Shown here: positions 50,437-60,088 of the stretch, piece by piece
Layout: each line of letters begins with the position of its first letter
Position numbering within the stretch: the stretch's first letter is position 1
NCBI RefSeq assembly: GCF_029931775.1
Contig: NC_079332.1
Location: 4,649,970 to 4,713,969, forward strand
Direction of reading: 5' to 3'
From: Euleptes europaea
Taxonomy: Eukaryota; Chordata; Lepidosauria; Squamata; Sphaerodactylidae
DNA: 64,000 nucleotides
Notes under the pieces: generated by a model
What the model saw: only the letters and a program-made list of their open reading frames with translations
Told to the model about the DNA's origin: nothing
The model's database searches: none
Made by a program: the position numbers and the translations under genes

Positions 50437-50570
50437 CAGGGTTGCCAACTACAGTGTGGAATGTACCTGGAACTCCCGGAGATTTGGGGGCTGGAGCCTG
50501 AGGAGGGGTGAAGTTTAGGGAGGCAATGCATTCAGCCCTGGGGACGTCACAGGTACCAAACGATGCCAGC
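50437..50570 (+). mobile_element. GTTGCC-MITE left half
   Basis: CAGGGTTGCCAACTACAGTG and GGAGATTTGGGGGCTGGAGC. Confidence 0.7.
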
Positions 50571-51164
50571 ATATAATGTATAGATCCCCTCCCATGTAGG
50601 CAGAGAATCTGCTTAGCCACAGGTTCAAATCCCAGCATCTCCAATTGCACGATTTCACAAAGCAGGTGGCGAGTGCAATACATGTTCAGGTTGCCACCTT
50701 GTGGCCTAGTTTAGTCATTGCGGGGAAAGTGTGTTCCGTTCTTCTATCTGAGCTGTACGTCAGCAACAAATAAGATACCCACATAGAGTTATATACCACA
50801 TTACAGCAAGAAATACCTTCCTCTGCTTGAGATCCCAGAGAGCTGCTGGTCAGAGCAGGCGATGCTAAACCCTGGTCTTCACATGTTTCTCCCCACCACC
50901 ACCTGTCCAAGCCTAGCTTGTAGGCTAGTAGGGAATAACCACATGCCTCAACGCAGATGATTTCCATAGAAAATGATCTCCTGGTTTTATATCTGGGCCT
51001 GGCCCATTTGCACTCCCGTTTTCCCAATCATTCTACTGTTTTCTAACTAGAAATACCAGATATTGAACTCAGGACTTTTTCTGCCTGCTCTTTCTATATA
51101 AGAGAATGTTAAATCAGGAATGTAAGAGATACTGGAGAACAGGGCGACTCGCGTGCTGGGGCCA
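50571..51164. other. Intergenic between NME4 and DECR2, nothing recognised
   Basis: No gene or repeat that I can name. Confidence 0.4.
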
Positions 51165-51360
51165 GTAGACGGACAGCCAGTGTGATGTAGTTATCAGAGT
51201 GTCAGACTATGATCTAGGTTCGAATCCCCGCTCTGCAATAGAAGCTTGTTGGGTGATCTCGGGCCAGTCGCCCTTTTTCAGCCTAGCCTACCTCACAGGG
51301 TCGTTGTTTGGGTCCCCGTTGGGGAGAAAAGAGGGACCTATAAGTAAAATAAAATAAGCA
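51165..51360 (+). repeat. SINE-C copy, nearly complete
   Basis: GCCAGTGTGATGTAGTTATC head, GGTTCGAATCCCCGCTCTGC box B, CCTACCTCACAGGGTCGTTG core, A/T-rich TAAAATAAAATAA tail. Confidence 0.9.
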
Positions 51361-51716
51361 GGGAACAGTTGCCTTGAAAAAAGTAGGAAGCTGTATTAGT
51401 AAAAAGCCTTGCCTGGAAGGAGGGGAACTCCTGCCCCACTTATCACCATTTCTCTGTAATCATGAGGACTAGAAACTCTCTTTTAAAAGAGAAGTGAAGG
51501 ATCAAAGTTTTCAGGACATCATGAAACGCATGTCTCCTGTGTTGCAAATCCTCTTCCAGCACGCCTCAGCAATGATACGGGACAAAGACTCAGCAGCGCA
51601 AACGTGTTTCGCTCGCATCCAATAAGAGGCAGGTTGTGTTTGGACTCGGCACAGATCCCTCTTCACAACCATCAGGTACACAAAACAGAATCACGTTTGT
51701 ACAAATCCTTTTTTTT
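51361..51716. other. Intergenic next to the NME4 3' end
   Basis: No gene or repeat that I can name. Confidence 0.4.
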
Positions 51717-51722
51717 TTTAAT
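51717..51722 (-). terminator. NME4: Candidate NME4 poly(A) signal (ATTAAA)
   Basis: ATTAAA on the minus strand followed by an A-run, about 315 bases past the NME4 stop; no AATAAA lies between. The genomic A-run would also allow internal priming, so this is tentative. Confidence 0.3.
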
Positions 51723-52034
51723 GCAAACTCTTTTCAGAATGGTACTGCATGGCTTTCTAGCGACACTTAAAGACATTTTTCAAAACAACAGCACTTGGGT
51801 TGTTCTGATGCACCCGGCAGCTCACAGAAGGGGTCCGGCGTGAGATCCCTGCTCCCCTGAGCAGAGGCACAGTGGCTGAAGAGCAATACCATCCCATGTC
51901 CTGTCATGTGTGTGTCCCCCGCCCCCAGATTCTGAGCCTGCGATGCACAGGCTTCAACGCGCATGGCTTCGGAAAGGCCGCATGCCAGCCGAGGCAGCAC
52001 GTCCGGTGACCGATTCCAGGTACAGGCGAGGCCT

Positions 52035-52155
52035 TCAGAGTTCATACATGATTTTGTGATCGCAGCTCTCCCAGTCCACCAGCTCATCACTGCGGAACCA
52101 CAGGCTGATTTCCCGCTGGGCCGTCTCCACGGAATCGCTGGCGTGGACAACGTTC
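52035..52155 (-). CDS. NME4: NME4 exon 5 (last), catalytic histidine
   Basis: Encodes [20 protein letters not shown] then [19 protein letters not shown], ending in TGA at 52035-52037. HASDS is the phosphohistidine motif. The C-terminus differs from the human one (SSIHPA) and ends in YEL. Confidence 0.95.
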
Positions 52156-55100
52156 CTGTTTCCATATTGGGTGGGGGTGGGGGGAAACATATGCGGTGAA
52201 GACAGCCTGTCGTCCGGCCCACTCTTCGAAACAGGCCCATTTCCCATACCACGGCAATTTGAACACATGAAGCTGCCTTATACTGAACCGGACCCTTGGT
52301 CCATCAAAGTCAGTATTGTCTACTCAGGCCGGCAGCGGCTCTCCAGGGTCTCAGGCAGGGGTCTTTCACACCACCTACTTGCTTGGTCCTTTTCACTGGA
52401 GATGCCAGGGATTGAACCTGGGACCTTCTGCATGCCGAGCAGAGGCTCTACCACTGAGCCACGGCCCCTCCCCTTTGACCAGGGTCCGTATTCTATGGTG
52501 TACGCACCCGAACGGTTCATCCCGCCCCGTTTGCCTGGCAACTGGACTTACCCCAGACAATTTACGCCGGCAACCCCTCTCCCAACGGAGACTCAGATCA
52601 AGGTCTGAGCCTGAGCAATGTCTTTTGAATCAGGGTCGGGCCCAGCTCACTCATACCTGCTCACGTGGATGCTGAAGTCCGCACGGACCGTCCCTGGCTT
52701 GGCTTCCATGGGGTTCGTCTCTCCCACCATGGTTCTAGAGGTCTTGACCACGTTGTGGCCTTCCCAGACCTGAAACACAACCGGGGAGCGTCACAAACTC
52801 AACACACCAAGGGCTCTAAAAATGGCACCCCAGACGAGGACAGGAGACTCGGGTTCAAATCCCCACTCGGCCATGAAGCTCTCCGGGTAACATTGAGCCA
52901 ATCGCGCACACATTCTTTTTCTCCCTCTCCCTAACCCACCTCACAGGGTCATTGTGAGGATAAAACAGAAGAGAGAAAAACCATATTCACTACCCTGAGC
53001 TCCTTCAGTGAGGTGAATAGCTAAATGCTATATAGAAACAACTGTTTTTTTCTGTACTCATTGGGAGCTAGAGTTGGAATAGGATCTAGGAAATCCAGGT
53101 TCAAACTCCTAGTCTACCATGGAAGATCACCAGGCGACCTTGGGTCAGTCACTTGCCGCATAACCTACCTCACAAATGTAGAAATTCTACATTTCTGCAT
53201 TTTATCTTCTACAAGATAAAAGTGTTCTGATACTATCTGGGATAGGAGATTGTGTGTGTGTGTGCGAAATGACTTGTTAGTTTGTGTGATTCAGCATTTC
53301 TTTGGCTCGTGATATGGCAGATCGGCAGACGGGAACTCAGCTGTTTGTACATTCGAAGGTTATATGTGTAATTTGAGCAGCTGGAACACACTTATCTGTT
53401 GTTTAAGTATGCGCTGTTCTCTTTCTGGAGAAACCGGGCTTGACTGCAAAAGCTGACTGTGCACAGCTCTGATTGGCTAGCATTAGTGACCTCTTTTAAA
53501 CTACGCACCTGCAGGGAAACTTCCAACAGCAGTCAGAGCTGCATCAATTACATCCAGTTTCTTGCTATGCCGTGAAAAGCCTCTCCTGATCATTTCCGCT
53601 TGTCACACCCACGATTCAAGAGGCGAGACTGGGCCCATATTTCTTTCCTAGCCAATTAGCAACCCTACTGGGTGACAGCTGGTGATGTCACTCACCTGCC
53701 TCTCCCCCCCCTCTTCAGAGCAGTTTTTCGACTGTAAAAAAACCCATTCTGCTTTTTTTAAAAGACGCTGATGTGTCTAAATTTAATTAATGGACGTGCT
53801 GTGCTTTAAAAAATATTAAGGCAGAAACTATTCAAGTAGGGAAGGAATAAGGCAGCCTACTAAATCAATACCCAATTTGCGGGCCAATTAAATAGGTTGC
53901 AAAGGTGAGCCAGAGTGAAACTGGGTTGCAGGTTTCTGAAGGAAAATGAAATTGCAGTGAGCCCTGATATGCATGCATTTTACTCTCCCCATAAGTAACT
54001 CCTCAACATTTCAGGCCGAAGCTCAATTTAACAGGACTCCTTTTAACACGAGCACATGGTTTAAAATATTTTCTTGCACACACTCAGCTTACCTTCCATC
54101 ATACAGCGAAGATCCTTGCGCTGTGGTGGAAGCTGCTGAAGCAACTTTAAAAACAATCAGCACAGCTAATCTTATCATCAGTGTGTGTGTGTGTTAAGTG
54201 GCATCAAGTCACTTCCGACTCATGGCGACCCTATGCATCAAAGTCCTCCAAAATGTCCTATCTTTGACAGCCTTGCTCAGATCTTGCAAACTGAGGGCCG
54301 TGGCTTCCTTTATTGAGTCAATCCATCTCTTGTTGGGTCTTCCTCTTTTCCTGCTGCCCTCAACTTTTCCTAGCCTGACTGTCTTTTCCAGTGACTCTTG
54401 TCTTCTCATAATGTGACCAAAATTCGACAGCCTCAGTTTAGTCATTTTGGCTTCTAGGGTCAGTTCAGGCTTGATTTGATCTAAAACCCACTGGTTTGTT
54501 TTTTTGGGGGCGGTCCACGGTATCCGTAACACTCTCCTCCAACACCACATTTCAAAGGAATCTACTTTCATCAATCATTAATGGCCCGTCAGAAACCCCG
54601 ATGTGCAAAAGCCCCACCTGACCCTGCCTAGTTTCTAAAATCACTGGGCGGGTGCCAAGAAAGGTGTTTGCAGAAAACTGATCTAACCTTCCACCCTAGG
54701 CTATGATAAGGATAAAAGTGGGCAGGTGTGGGGAAAGAGAAGGTGCGTGTTGCCCGAAAGACTGGAAGAGAATAGCTCCTTTTTTGGTTCAGTTATTACT
54801 TGCTTATGCAGACAAAGTCTCTCCCGCTGCATCAACGCACAGAGAAGTGATAGCGGGTCCCCACACGCCCCCCCAAGCTTTGCGCAACCATCCCCGTCCA
54901 AGATGCGCGAGCATCCCCAGAAGCCTTCCCCGCTCACCATGGCCACCACAGGTCCTGAGGTCATGTACTGGATCAGCTCGTGATAGAAGGGTTTCCTTCT
55001 CAGCTCGTGGTAATGCTCCGCCAGGATCCCCTCGTTGGCCTGCCGGGGAAAAAAGGTGGAATGTCTCAGATTACAAAAGCAGGCACTTGTCCTCACCCCC

Positions 55101-58100
55101 TTCGATCCTCTTTGTTTGAGAAGTCAGGGAGTGGGGGGGTGTCTCCAGTGCAGGGGTCTTTGTGGCAGCTGAAGCTAAATACGGGAACTCCCTAGGAAGG
55201 CTCACCTGTCCTTGACTAGATCTTGTTTACAGGGAATTTTCTATTTAAATTGGACTTTTTTGGCCTCAGGAATCCAAAATTGAATGGAGGATGACCTCAA
55301 AAACCAGCCACTCAAAGGACTCAGGTAAACAAGATGCTGGGAATTACAGGTATGGAGTGGTGTGTGTGTAGCTCCCACCCTCTTCTTGCCTTTTTAACGA
55401 AGCTGGGATGTGGAACCCTGATTCGGATCAGAACTATGTCACAAAGGAGGGGGGTTGCCCCATTTCTCCAACCCAAAATGTTCCCTCAGAAGCCGCTATT
55501 TGCCCCTCCAGAGCAAAGTACACAGTGCCACTGTACAGAGTTGTCTGTAGCTTGGAGATCAGTTCTAATTCTGGGAGATCTCCAGGCCCTGCCCGGAGGC
55601 TGGCAACCCGACCTGCTGGCCTCAAGCACGTTTCCCCCGGGGACTTTACCTGCAGCAACTTCAGGCCCACAAGCTTGAAGCCCCGTTTCTCAAAGCGCTG
55701 GATCACGTCCCCCACTAATCTTCTCTGCACCCCGTCCGGCTTGACCGCTATCAGGGTGCGTTCCTGCAGGCCGGGTATCCCTGTCGGGCAAAGACAAGGA
55801 GAACATGACTGGCTGTCCTAAAAACACACGCAACCCCTTAGACACAGAAGAGGGTTACTTGCCAAGGGCCGGGTCCCTCAACCATGGAGGTTGCCTACTC
55901 AGACCGGCAGCAGCTCTCAGGCAGAGGTCTTTCACATTACCTACCCGCCTGGTCCCTTTAACTGAAGATGCTGTGGATTGAACCTGGGACCTTCCACATA
56001 CCAAGCAGAGGCTCTCTACCACTGAGCCACAGCCCCTCCCTATTGAACACATGAAGCTACCTTCTACTGAACCAGACCTTTGGTCCATCAAGACTAATAC
56101 TGTCTATTTCCCTTCTGGGACAAATATAAACTCTGAGCCCCTGATTTCTAGTGGGGAAGCAGCACAAGAAGGAAAGGGTTTAAAAACCTGCCCGTCCCCC
56201 ATTTAAATTAGCTCCCCTGCCCTTCCCTTGTCCGCTTTTAAAATTTAAGAGGAGGTCCCATTATGGATCGCCAACATAACAAATGTCGTCTGTTCCTCCA
56301 AAGCAGAGTTTTGAAATTTTGAAAGACTCACCGGAACCCCCAAAGCTAGCGATGATGAACAGGTTAGGGGACCCAGCGCTGCCCAAGTAGAGTGGTTAAC
56401 TTTTTCCCATGCCATTTTTCTGTTGGTCCACCGGAGGGCACCATTTGCCCAAGTAGGACATAGATAAGCTGTCCTAAAGATGGCCAATATTGCAACGTTC
56501 AGTAAAGTGGGAAGGGGGAGTTAAGTGAGGACAGTCTCCTTCCCCCCCCCCCCGACCCCGCACTCCATTGTGCCATCTCAGAAGAGGTTTCTGCTCCAGT
56601 TCATGGGGCAAGGAGGGCCAAACAGGCAAAAATCTTTCTGGCGTGACCTTCCGGCCTAACCTACCTCAAAGGGTTGTTGTGAGGATAACACAGAGAAGAA
56701 TAACGTCGACTCCTTTGGGGCCCCATTGGGAAGAAAAGCAGGGCACGAATGAAGTGTGTGTGAGTGTGTTAAGTGCTGTCAAGTCGTTTCCGACTCATGG
56801 CGACCCTATGAATCAATGTCCTCCAAAGTGTCCTATCTTTGACAGCCTTGCTCAGATCTTGCAAACTTGAGGGCTGTGGCTCGCTTTATAGAGTCAATCC
56901 ATCTCTTGTTAGGTCTTCCTCTTTTCCTGCTGCCCTCAACTTTTCCTAGCATGATTGTCTTTTCCAGTGACTCTTGTCTTCTCATAATAGGTCCAAAGCA
57001 CAACAGCCTCAGTTTGGTCATTTCAGCTTCTAGGGTCAGTTCAGGCTTGACTTGATCTCGAACCCACTGATTTGTTTTGTTGGGGGTCCAGGGTATCCGT
57101 GACCCTCTCCCCCAACACCACATTTCAAAGGAATCTGTGTGTGTGTGTCAAGTGCTGCCAAGTCGCAGCCGACTTACGGCGACCCCTTTCTTGGGGTCTT
57201 CATGGCAAGAGACGAACAGAGGTGGCTTGCCAGGGCCTTCCTCTGCACAGCAACCCTGGTATTCCTCGGCGGTCTCCCCTCCAAATACTAACCAGGGCCG
57301 ACCCTGCTTAGCTTCTGAGATCTGACGAGATCAGGCTAGTTTGTGCCATCCAGGTCCGAATCTACTTCCTTCCTATCAGCTTTCTTCATTGTCCAGCTCT
57401 CACCCCCACACGAACGAAGCACGGTTGGATAAAAGAGAGCAATGCTCCCGGGGTGCTCATGGAGAGGCGGGCCACCTGCCTGCGTCTCCAGCGCACACCA
57501 GAACAGCCAGGCCATTTATTCATGGAAGGTTTTGCATTGGATTTGTCACTCTATAGATCACTGGTTCCCAACCGGGGGTCCATGGACCCCCAGGGGTCCG
57601 CGAGAACTAAATTAAGGTCCGCGAAACAAAGTTATAAACCCATAATAAATTAATATTTTCAATTAAAAGTTCTCTATTATAAAATATATATATTCAAATA
57701 TAATTCTAAGTTTAATGTTTAACTAACAGTTATGATTAAAGTTTATTTTCAAATTCTCGGAATTTTTATTTTGAACCTCGGGGTCCCCGCACCGAACAAA
57801 AAAGTCCTAGTGGTCCCCGGACAAAAAAAGGTTGGGAACCACTGCTCTAGATGCACATTTTCCCCATCTGAATGCTCAAAACTCTGCACGGCGGCTTATC
57901 GTTGAGTTTTGAGACTATGGATGGGGGGAAAGGGCATCTGAAGAGTGGCAAACCCAATGCACAACCTGCCATGAATAAATGGCCCCAGTTTGGAGACGCA
58001 AGGCTCCCCAACCCGAAGGCTCCCCACCGCGCAAACCCAATGGGCGCCTCCAGAAGTAGGGGATCGAGGGGGGGGGGGCGATCGGACTGCTTTGCCCTTG

Positions 58101-58357
58101 CCAGCCGGGGGGGGGGACTGCTTTGCCCACCCTGCGCCCTGGGAAAGAGGGAGGCGCGCTCTGTGCGCCCAGGGCGCACGGCCGGCAATGGGGAAGGGGT
58201 GCCGCCGCCGCCCCCCGCCCCCCATTGACTCACCCGCGCCGTAGAGGCGATGGGGCGCCTGGAGCCGCTCCCAGCCGACCCCCAGGCCCCCCCGCCCCGG
58301 CCAGAGGCCCCGAGCCACGCAGCGCTGCACGAAGCCCATGGCCTGCACCAAGCCCAT
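52035..58357 (-). CDS. NME4: NME4, mitochondrial nucleoside diphosphate kinase (complete coding sequence, 5 exons)
   Basis: Transfers the gamma-phosphate from nucleoside triphosphates to diphosphates through a phosphohistidine; acts at the mitochondrial inner membrane and can bind cardiolipin (family knowledge). Exons: 58234-58357, 55650-55780, 54938-55039, 52657-52769 and 52035-52155; all GT/AG with matching phases, 196 residues (human 187). Seen: a basic N-terminus ([20 protein letters not shown]) fitting a mitochondrial presequence, [20 protein letters not shown], the HELRRKPFY segment, [10 protein letters not shown], and the catalytic [10 protein letters not shown] with His161. RRK distinguishes NME4 from NME3 (RER) and from NME1/2. 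The start is uncertain: ATGs at 58355-58357 and 58337-58339 are both in frame. Exon 2 is joined using the upstream acceptor at 55781, because the later GCCTGCAG acceptor would break frame with exon 1. Confidence 0.93.
52260..52478 (-). repeat. SINE-B copy in NME4 intron 4
   Basis: GAACACATGAAGCTGCCTTA at left to GAGCCACGGCCCCTCCCC at right; near-consensus, 105 bp from exon 5. Confidence 0.93.
52657..52769 (-). CDS. NME4: NME4 exon 4
   Basis: A 113-bp exon: [20 protein letters not shown] then [17 protein letters not shown] plus two bases of an arginine codon. It includes the Kpn-loop region and the PGTxRxDF motif. Confidence 0.96.
52830..53035 (+). repeat. SINE-C copy
   Basis: GGTTCAAATCCCCACTCGGC, CACCTCACAGGGTCATTGTG and GCTATATAG. 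Confidence 0.75.
53060..53225 (+). repeat. SINE-C copy (diverged)
   Basis: GGTTCAAACTCCTAGTCTAC and GACCTTGGGTCAGTCACTTG; follows another SINE-C directly. Confidence 0.65.
53226..54184. other. NME4 intron 3, nothing recognised
   Basis: A/T-rich single-copy-looking sequence without an exon. Confidence 0.4.
54185..54575 (-). repeat. RTE/BovB LINE 3' end
   Basis: Minus-strand translation [20 protein letters not shown] and [20 protein letters not shown]; tail with (GT)n at left. Confidence 0.93.
54938..55039 (-). CDS. NME4: NME4 exon 3
   Basis: A 102-bp phase-0 exon: [20 protein letters not shown] then [17 protein letters not shown] matches the NME4 cardiolipin-binding patch; GPVVAM is invariant in group I NDP kinases. 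Confidence 0.96.
55538..55612 (+). mobile_element. GTTGCC-MITE right-end fragment
   Basis: GCTTGGAGATCAGTTCTAAT to CCCGGAGGCTGGCAACCCG, about 40 bp from NME4 exon 2. Confidence 0.7.
55650..55780 (-). CDS. NME4: NME4 exon 2
   Basis: Starts after TTTGCCCGACAG and encodes [20 protein letters not shown] then [23 protein letters not shown]; phase 0 at CTGCAG before GTAAAG. Contains the conserved KPDGVQRR nucleotide-binding segment. Confidence 0.93.
55880..56110 (-). repeat. SINE-B copy plus a second SINE-B tail
   Basis: 55880-56040 lacks its own tail; a tail fragment 56043-56105 (GAACACATGAAGCTACCTTC) follows the head directly. Confidence 0.85.
56111..56640. other. NME4 intron 1, nothing recognised
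   Basis: No gene or repeat that I can name. Confidence 0.4.
56645..56752 (+). repeat. SINE-C 3' half
   Basis: CCTAACCTACCTCAAAGGGT, GGATAACACAG and GGGGCCCCATTGGGAAGAAA. Confidence 0.75.
56755..57415 (-). repeat. RTE/BovB LINE 3' end split by a 5S SINE
   Basis: BovB runs 56755-57136, is interrupted, and resumes at about 57357 (CTACTTCCTTCCTATCAGCT, normal BovB continuation). GAATCT occurs at both break points. Confidence 0.9.
57137..57356 (-). repeat. 5S-rRNA-derived SINE with BovB-like tail
   Basis: On minus: CTGATCTCGTCAGATCTCAG, AAGCTAAGCAGGGTCGGCCC, TGGTTAGTATTTGGA (5S box A to C), then GGTCGCCGTAAGTCGGCTGC and GACTTGGCAGCACTTGAC. Confidence 0.93.
57509..57981. mobile_element. Foldback element interrupted by a hAT MITE
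   Basis: GGCCATTTATTCATGGAAGG at left pairs with CCATGAATAAATGGCC at right. The same family as 29572-29942. Confidence 0.8.
57559..57844. mobile_element. hAT-type MITE, A/T-rich
   Basis: Inverted ends CACTGGTTCCCAACC and GGTTGGGAACCACTG. Flanking 8-mers CTATAGAT (57551-57558) and CTCTAGAT (57845-57852) match at seven of eight. Confidence 0.9.
58234..58357 (-). CDS. NME4: NME4 exon 1, mitochondrial presequence
   Basis: Encodes [20 protein letters not shown] then [21 protein letters not shown], arginine-rich and free of acidic residues until the end, as expected of a targeting peptide. Donor GCGCGG followed by GTGAGT leaves one base. The frame stays open upstream into a polyserine-coding GGA tract, but no better start is evident. 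Confidence 0.8.
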
Positions 58358-58560
58358 TGCCAGCGCTGCACGAAGCCCGTTTATAGCCCGGCCGCCCAGC
58401 CAGGGGGAGGAGGAGGAGGAGGAGGAGGAGGAGGATCCGGGGGGCAGGCCGCCCCCCTCCGCCCGAGGGAAGGGCTTGGGAGAGACCAGCAAGGGTTCCC
58501 CACCCCCTGGTCCTCCGCTCCGTGGAGATGCTTTTGACAGAACAAGCCACCGGTCCAACT
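58340..58560 (-). promoter_or_regulatory. NME4: GC-rich NME4 promoter-proximal region with a GGA tract
   Basis: CpG-rich sequence with a purine (GGA)n run at about 58404-58437 and no TATA box. A GTTGCC-MITE (58560-58771) closes it on the upstream side, so the unique proximal promoter is only about 200 bp long. Confidence 0.5.
58404..58437. repeat. (GGA)n purine microsatellite
   Basis: About ten GGA units directly upstream of NME4 exon 1; read on the minus strand it would code for polyserine if translated. Confidence 0.85.
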
Positions 58561-58771
58561 AGGGTTGCCAGCTCTGGGTTGGGAAATATCTGGAAGTTTG
58601 GGCGGGGGGGGGGAGCCTGAGAAGGGGGGGGTTGGAGAGGGGGGGACTTCGATGCCATAAAGTCCATTTGCCCAAGCGGCCCTTTCCTCCAGGGGAACCG
58701 ATCCCTATCGGCTGGAGGTCAGATGTAATAGCAGGAGCTCTCCAGCCACCGCCTGGAGGTTGGCAACCCTA
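58560..58771 (+). mobile_element. GTTGCC-MITE with perfect 8-bp target duplication
   Basis: Ends TAGGGTTGCCAGCTCTGGG and CCTGGAGGTTGGCAACCCTA. Flanked by GGTCCAAC at 58552-58559 and 58772-58779. The 8-bp duplication points to a hAT-type transposase. Confidence 0.93.
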
Positions 58772-58831
58772 GGTCCAACCCTGAGCCTCTCCGAATAGGT
58801 CAAGTATCAGGGTTAGGAAAGACCTCTGCCC

Positions 58832-58999
58832 AAAACCTTGGAGGAAGCTGCTAGTCTTTATTGATCTAGAACAGGGGTCCCAAACCCAAAACCTTGGAAG
58901 AAGCTGCTAGTCTTTATTGATCTAGAACAGGGGTCCCAAACCCAGAACCTTGGAAGAAGCTGCTAGTCTTTATTGATCTAGAACAGGGGTCCCAAACAG
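58832..58999. repeat. 56-bp unit in three tandem copies
   Basis: AAAACCTTGG starts at 58832 and 58888, AGAACCTTGG at 58944; each runs through AAGCTGCTAGTCTTTATTGA to CAGGGGTCCCAAAC. Confidence 0.95.
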
Positions 59000-59106
59000 G
59001 GTGCCTGTGGGTGCCTTGGCAACTGCCAGCACCTTTCCTGGAGTCTGCCAAGTGTTTTTACAAAGTGGATGGGGTGGGAATTTGGAGCGGCTTGAAAGGG
59101 TTAAAA
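58987..59106 (+). mobile_element. hAT MITE left part
   Basis: CAGGGGTCCCAAACAGGGTG, GTGCCTTGGCAACTGCCAGC and CAAGTGTTTTTACAAAGTGG, related to the MITE at 30800; the right end is missing. Confidence 0.7.
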
Positions 59107-59576
59107 GGGTATTGGTTGGAGGGTATTGAAATGATGGGAGAGAGGGGAGGTGTGGGGAAATAACAATGAGTTTTTAATTTGCTTATGAATGTAAAGAATT
59201 TATAAATCTATCCTTTTTTGGGGGGGGAATTATTATGTAACCTATTAGCATTTTTAATTCTTTTAATTTTAATTGATAATATTGGTGATTAGGTTATATA
59301 AGGCAATGGGTATATAATGGGCATTAGGATATAAATAATTATATACTAGTCTAGTAAGAATAGATAATATTCAATATAAAGGAGGGACTAGATTGTGAAT
59401 AGGTTAGAGGAAGCTGGGAGGGGAAGTCCAAACTACTAGATGTATTTAACATTGAAGGTATACATTAAGCTATATATTGCTACTTACTAACATATGGAAT
59501 GATAAGCTTTATGAAATACCGAATAAGATGGATTGTGTTATTATGGAAAAATAATAAAAAGTAATTAAAAAAAGGA
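59107..59576 (+). repeat. 5'-truncated L1-like LINE 3' end
   Basis: A/T-rich 3' UTR-like sequence ending AATAATAAAAAGTAATTAAA AAAA, flanked by GAAAGGGTTAAAA at 59094-59106 and 59577-59589, a perfect 13-bp target duplication. Confidence 0.75.
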
Positions 59577-59719
59577 GAAAGGGTTAAAAAAATCTGGGCT
59601 GCCACCACCTCTTCCTCGACCCCGAATGGGAAGCCCCCCCTTGCAAAGCCTTAATGTAACATCAGGAATACACTCAGCCTGCAGGCAGCTGGAGAGGGCT
59701 GGTTCTCCAACTTAAACCC

Positions 59720-59925
59720 TAGGGTTGGCAGGTCCCTCTTTGCCTCCGGTGGGAGGTTTTCGGGGGCAGAGCCTGAGGAAGGTGGGATTTGGGGAGGGGA
59801 GGGACTTCAATGCCATAGCAATGGCCAAAGCAGCCATTTTCTCCAGGGGAACTGATCTCTATCAGCTGGAGATCAGTTGTAATAGCGGGGGATCTCCTGC
59901 CACCACCTGGAGGTTGGCAACCCTA
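59720..59925 (+). mobile_element. GTTGCC-MITE copy
   Basis: TAGGGTTGGCAGGTCCCTCT at left, CCTGGAGGTTGGCAACCCTA at right; a (CA)n run follows. Confidence 0.88.
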
Positions 59926-60088
59926 TAACCCACACACACACACACACACTGGGGAGTGCTCCTCTGGGCCGCTAAGGCACACTGTACCCCTTTGCTTTCA
60001 GCCATTGGCGGCAGGGTCTCCCGGCCCACCCCATCACAAGTCTGGACCCAGTTCAATCCCCCTGTGGGGCTTAGTCCAAGGGGCAAAA

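Noticed and set aside
52035-58357. NME3 as the identity of the NDP kinase
   Set aside because: The RRK patch, [10 protein letters not shown], the basic presequence and linkage to DECR2 favour NME4; only the short C-terminus (YEL) recalls NME3.
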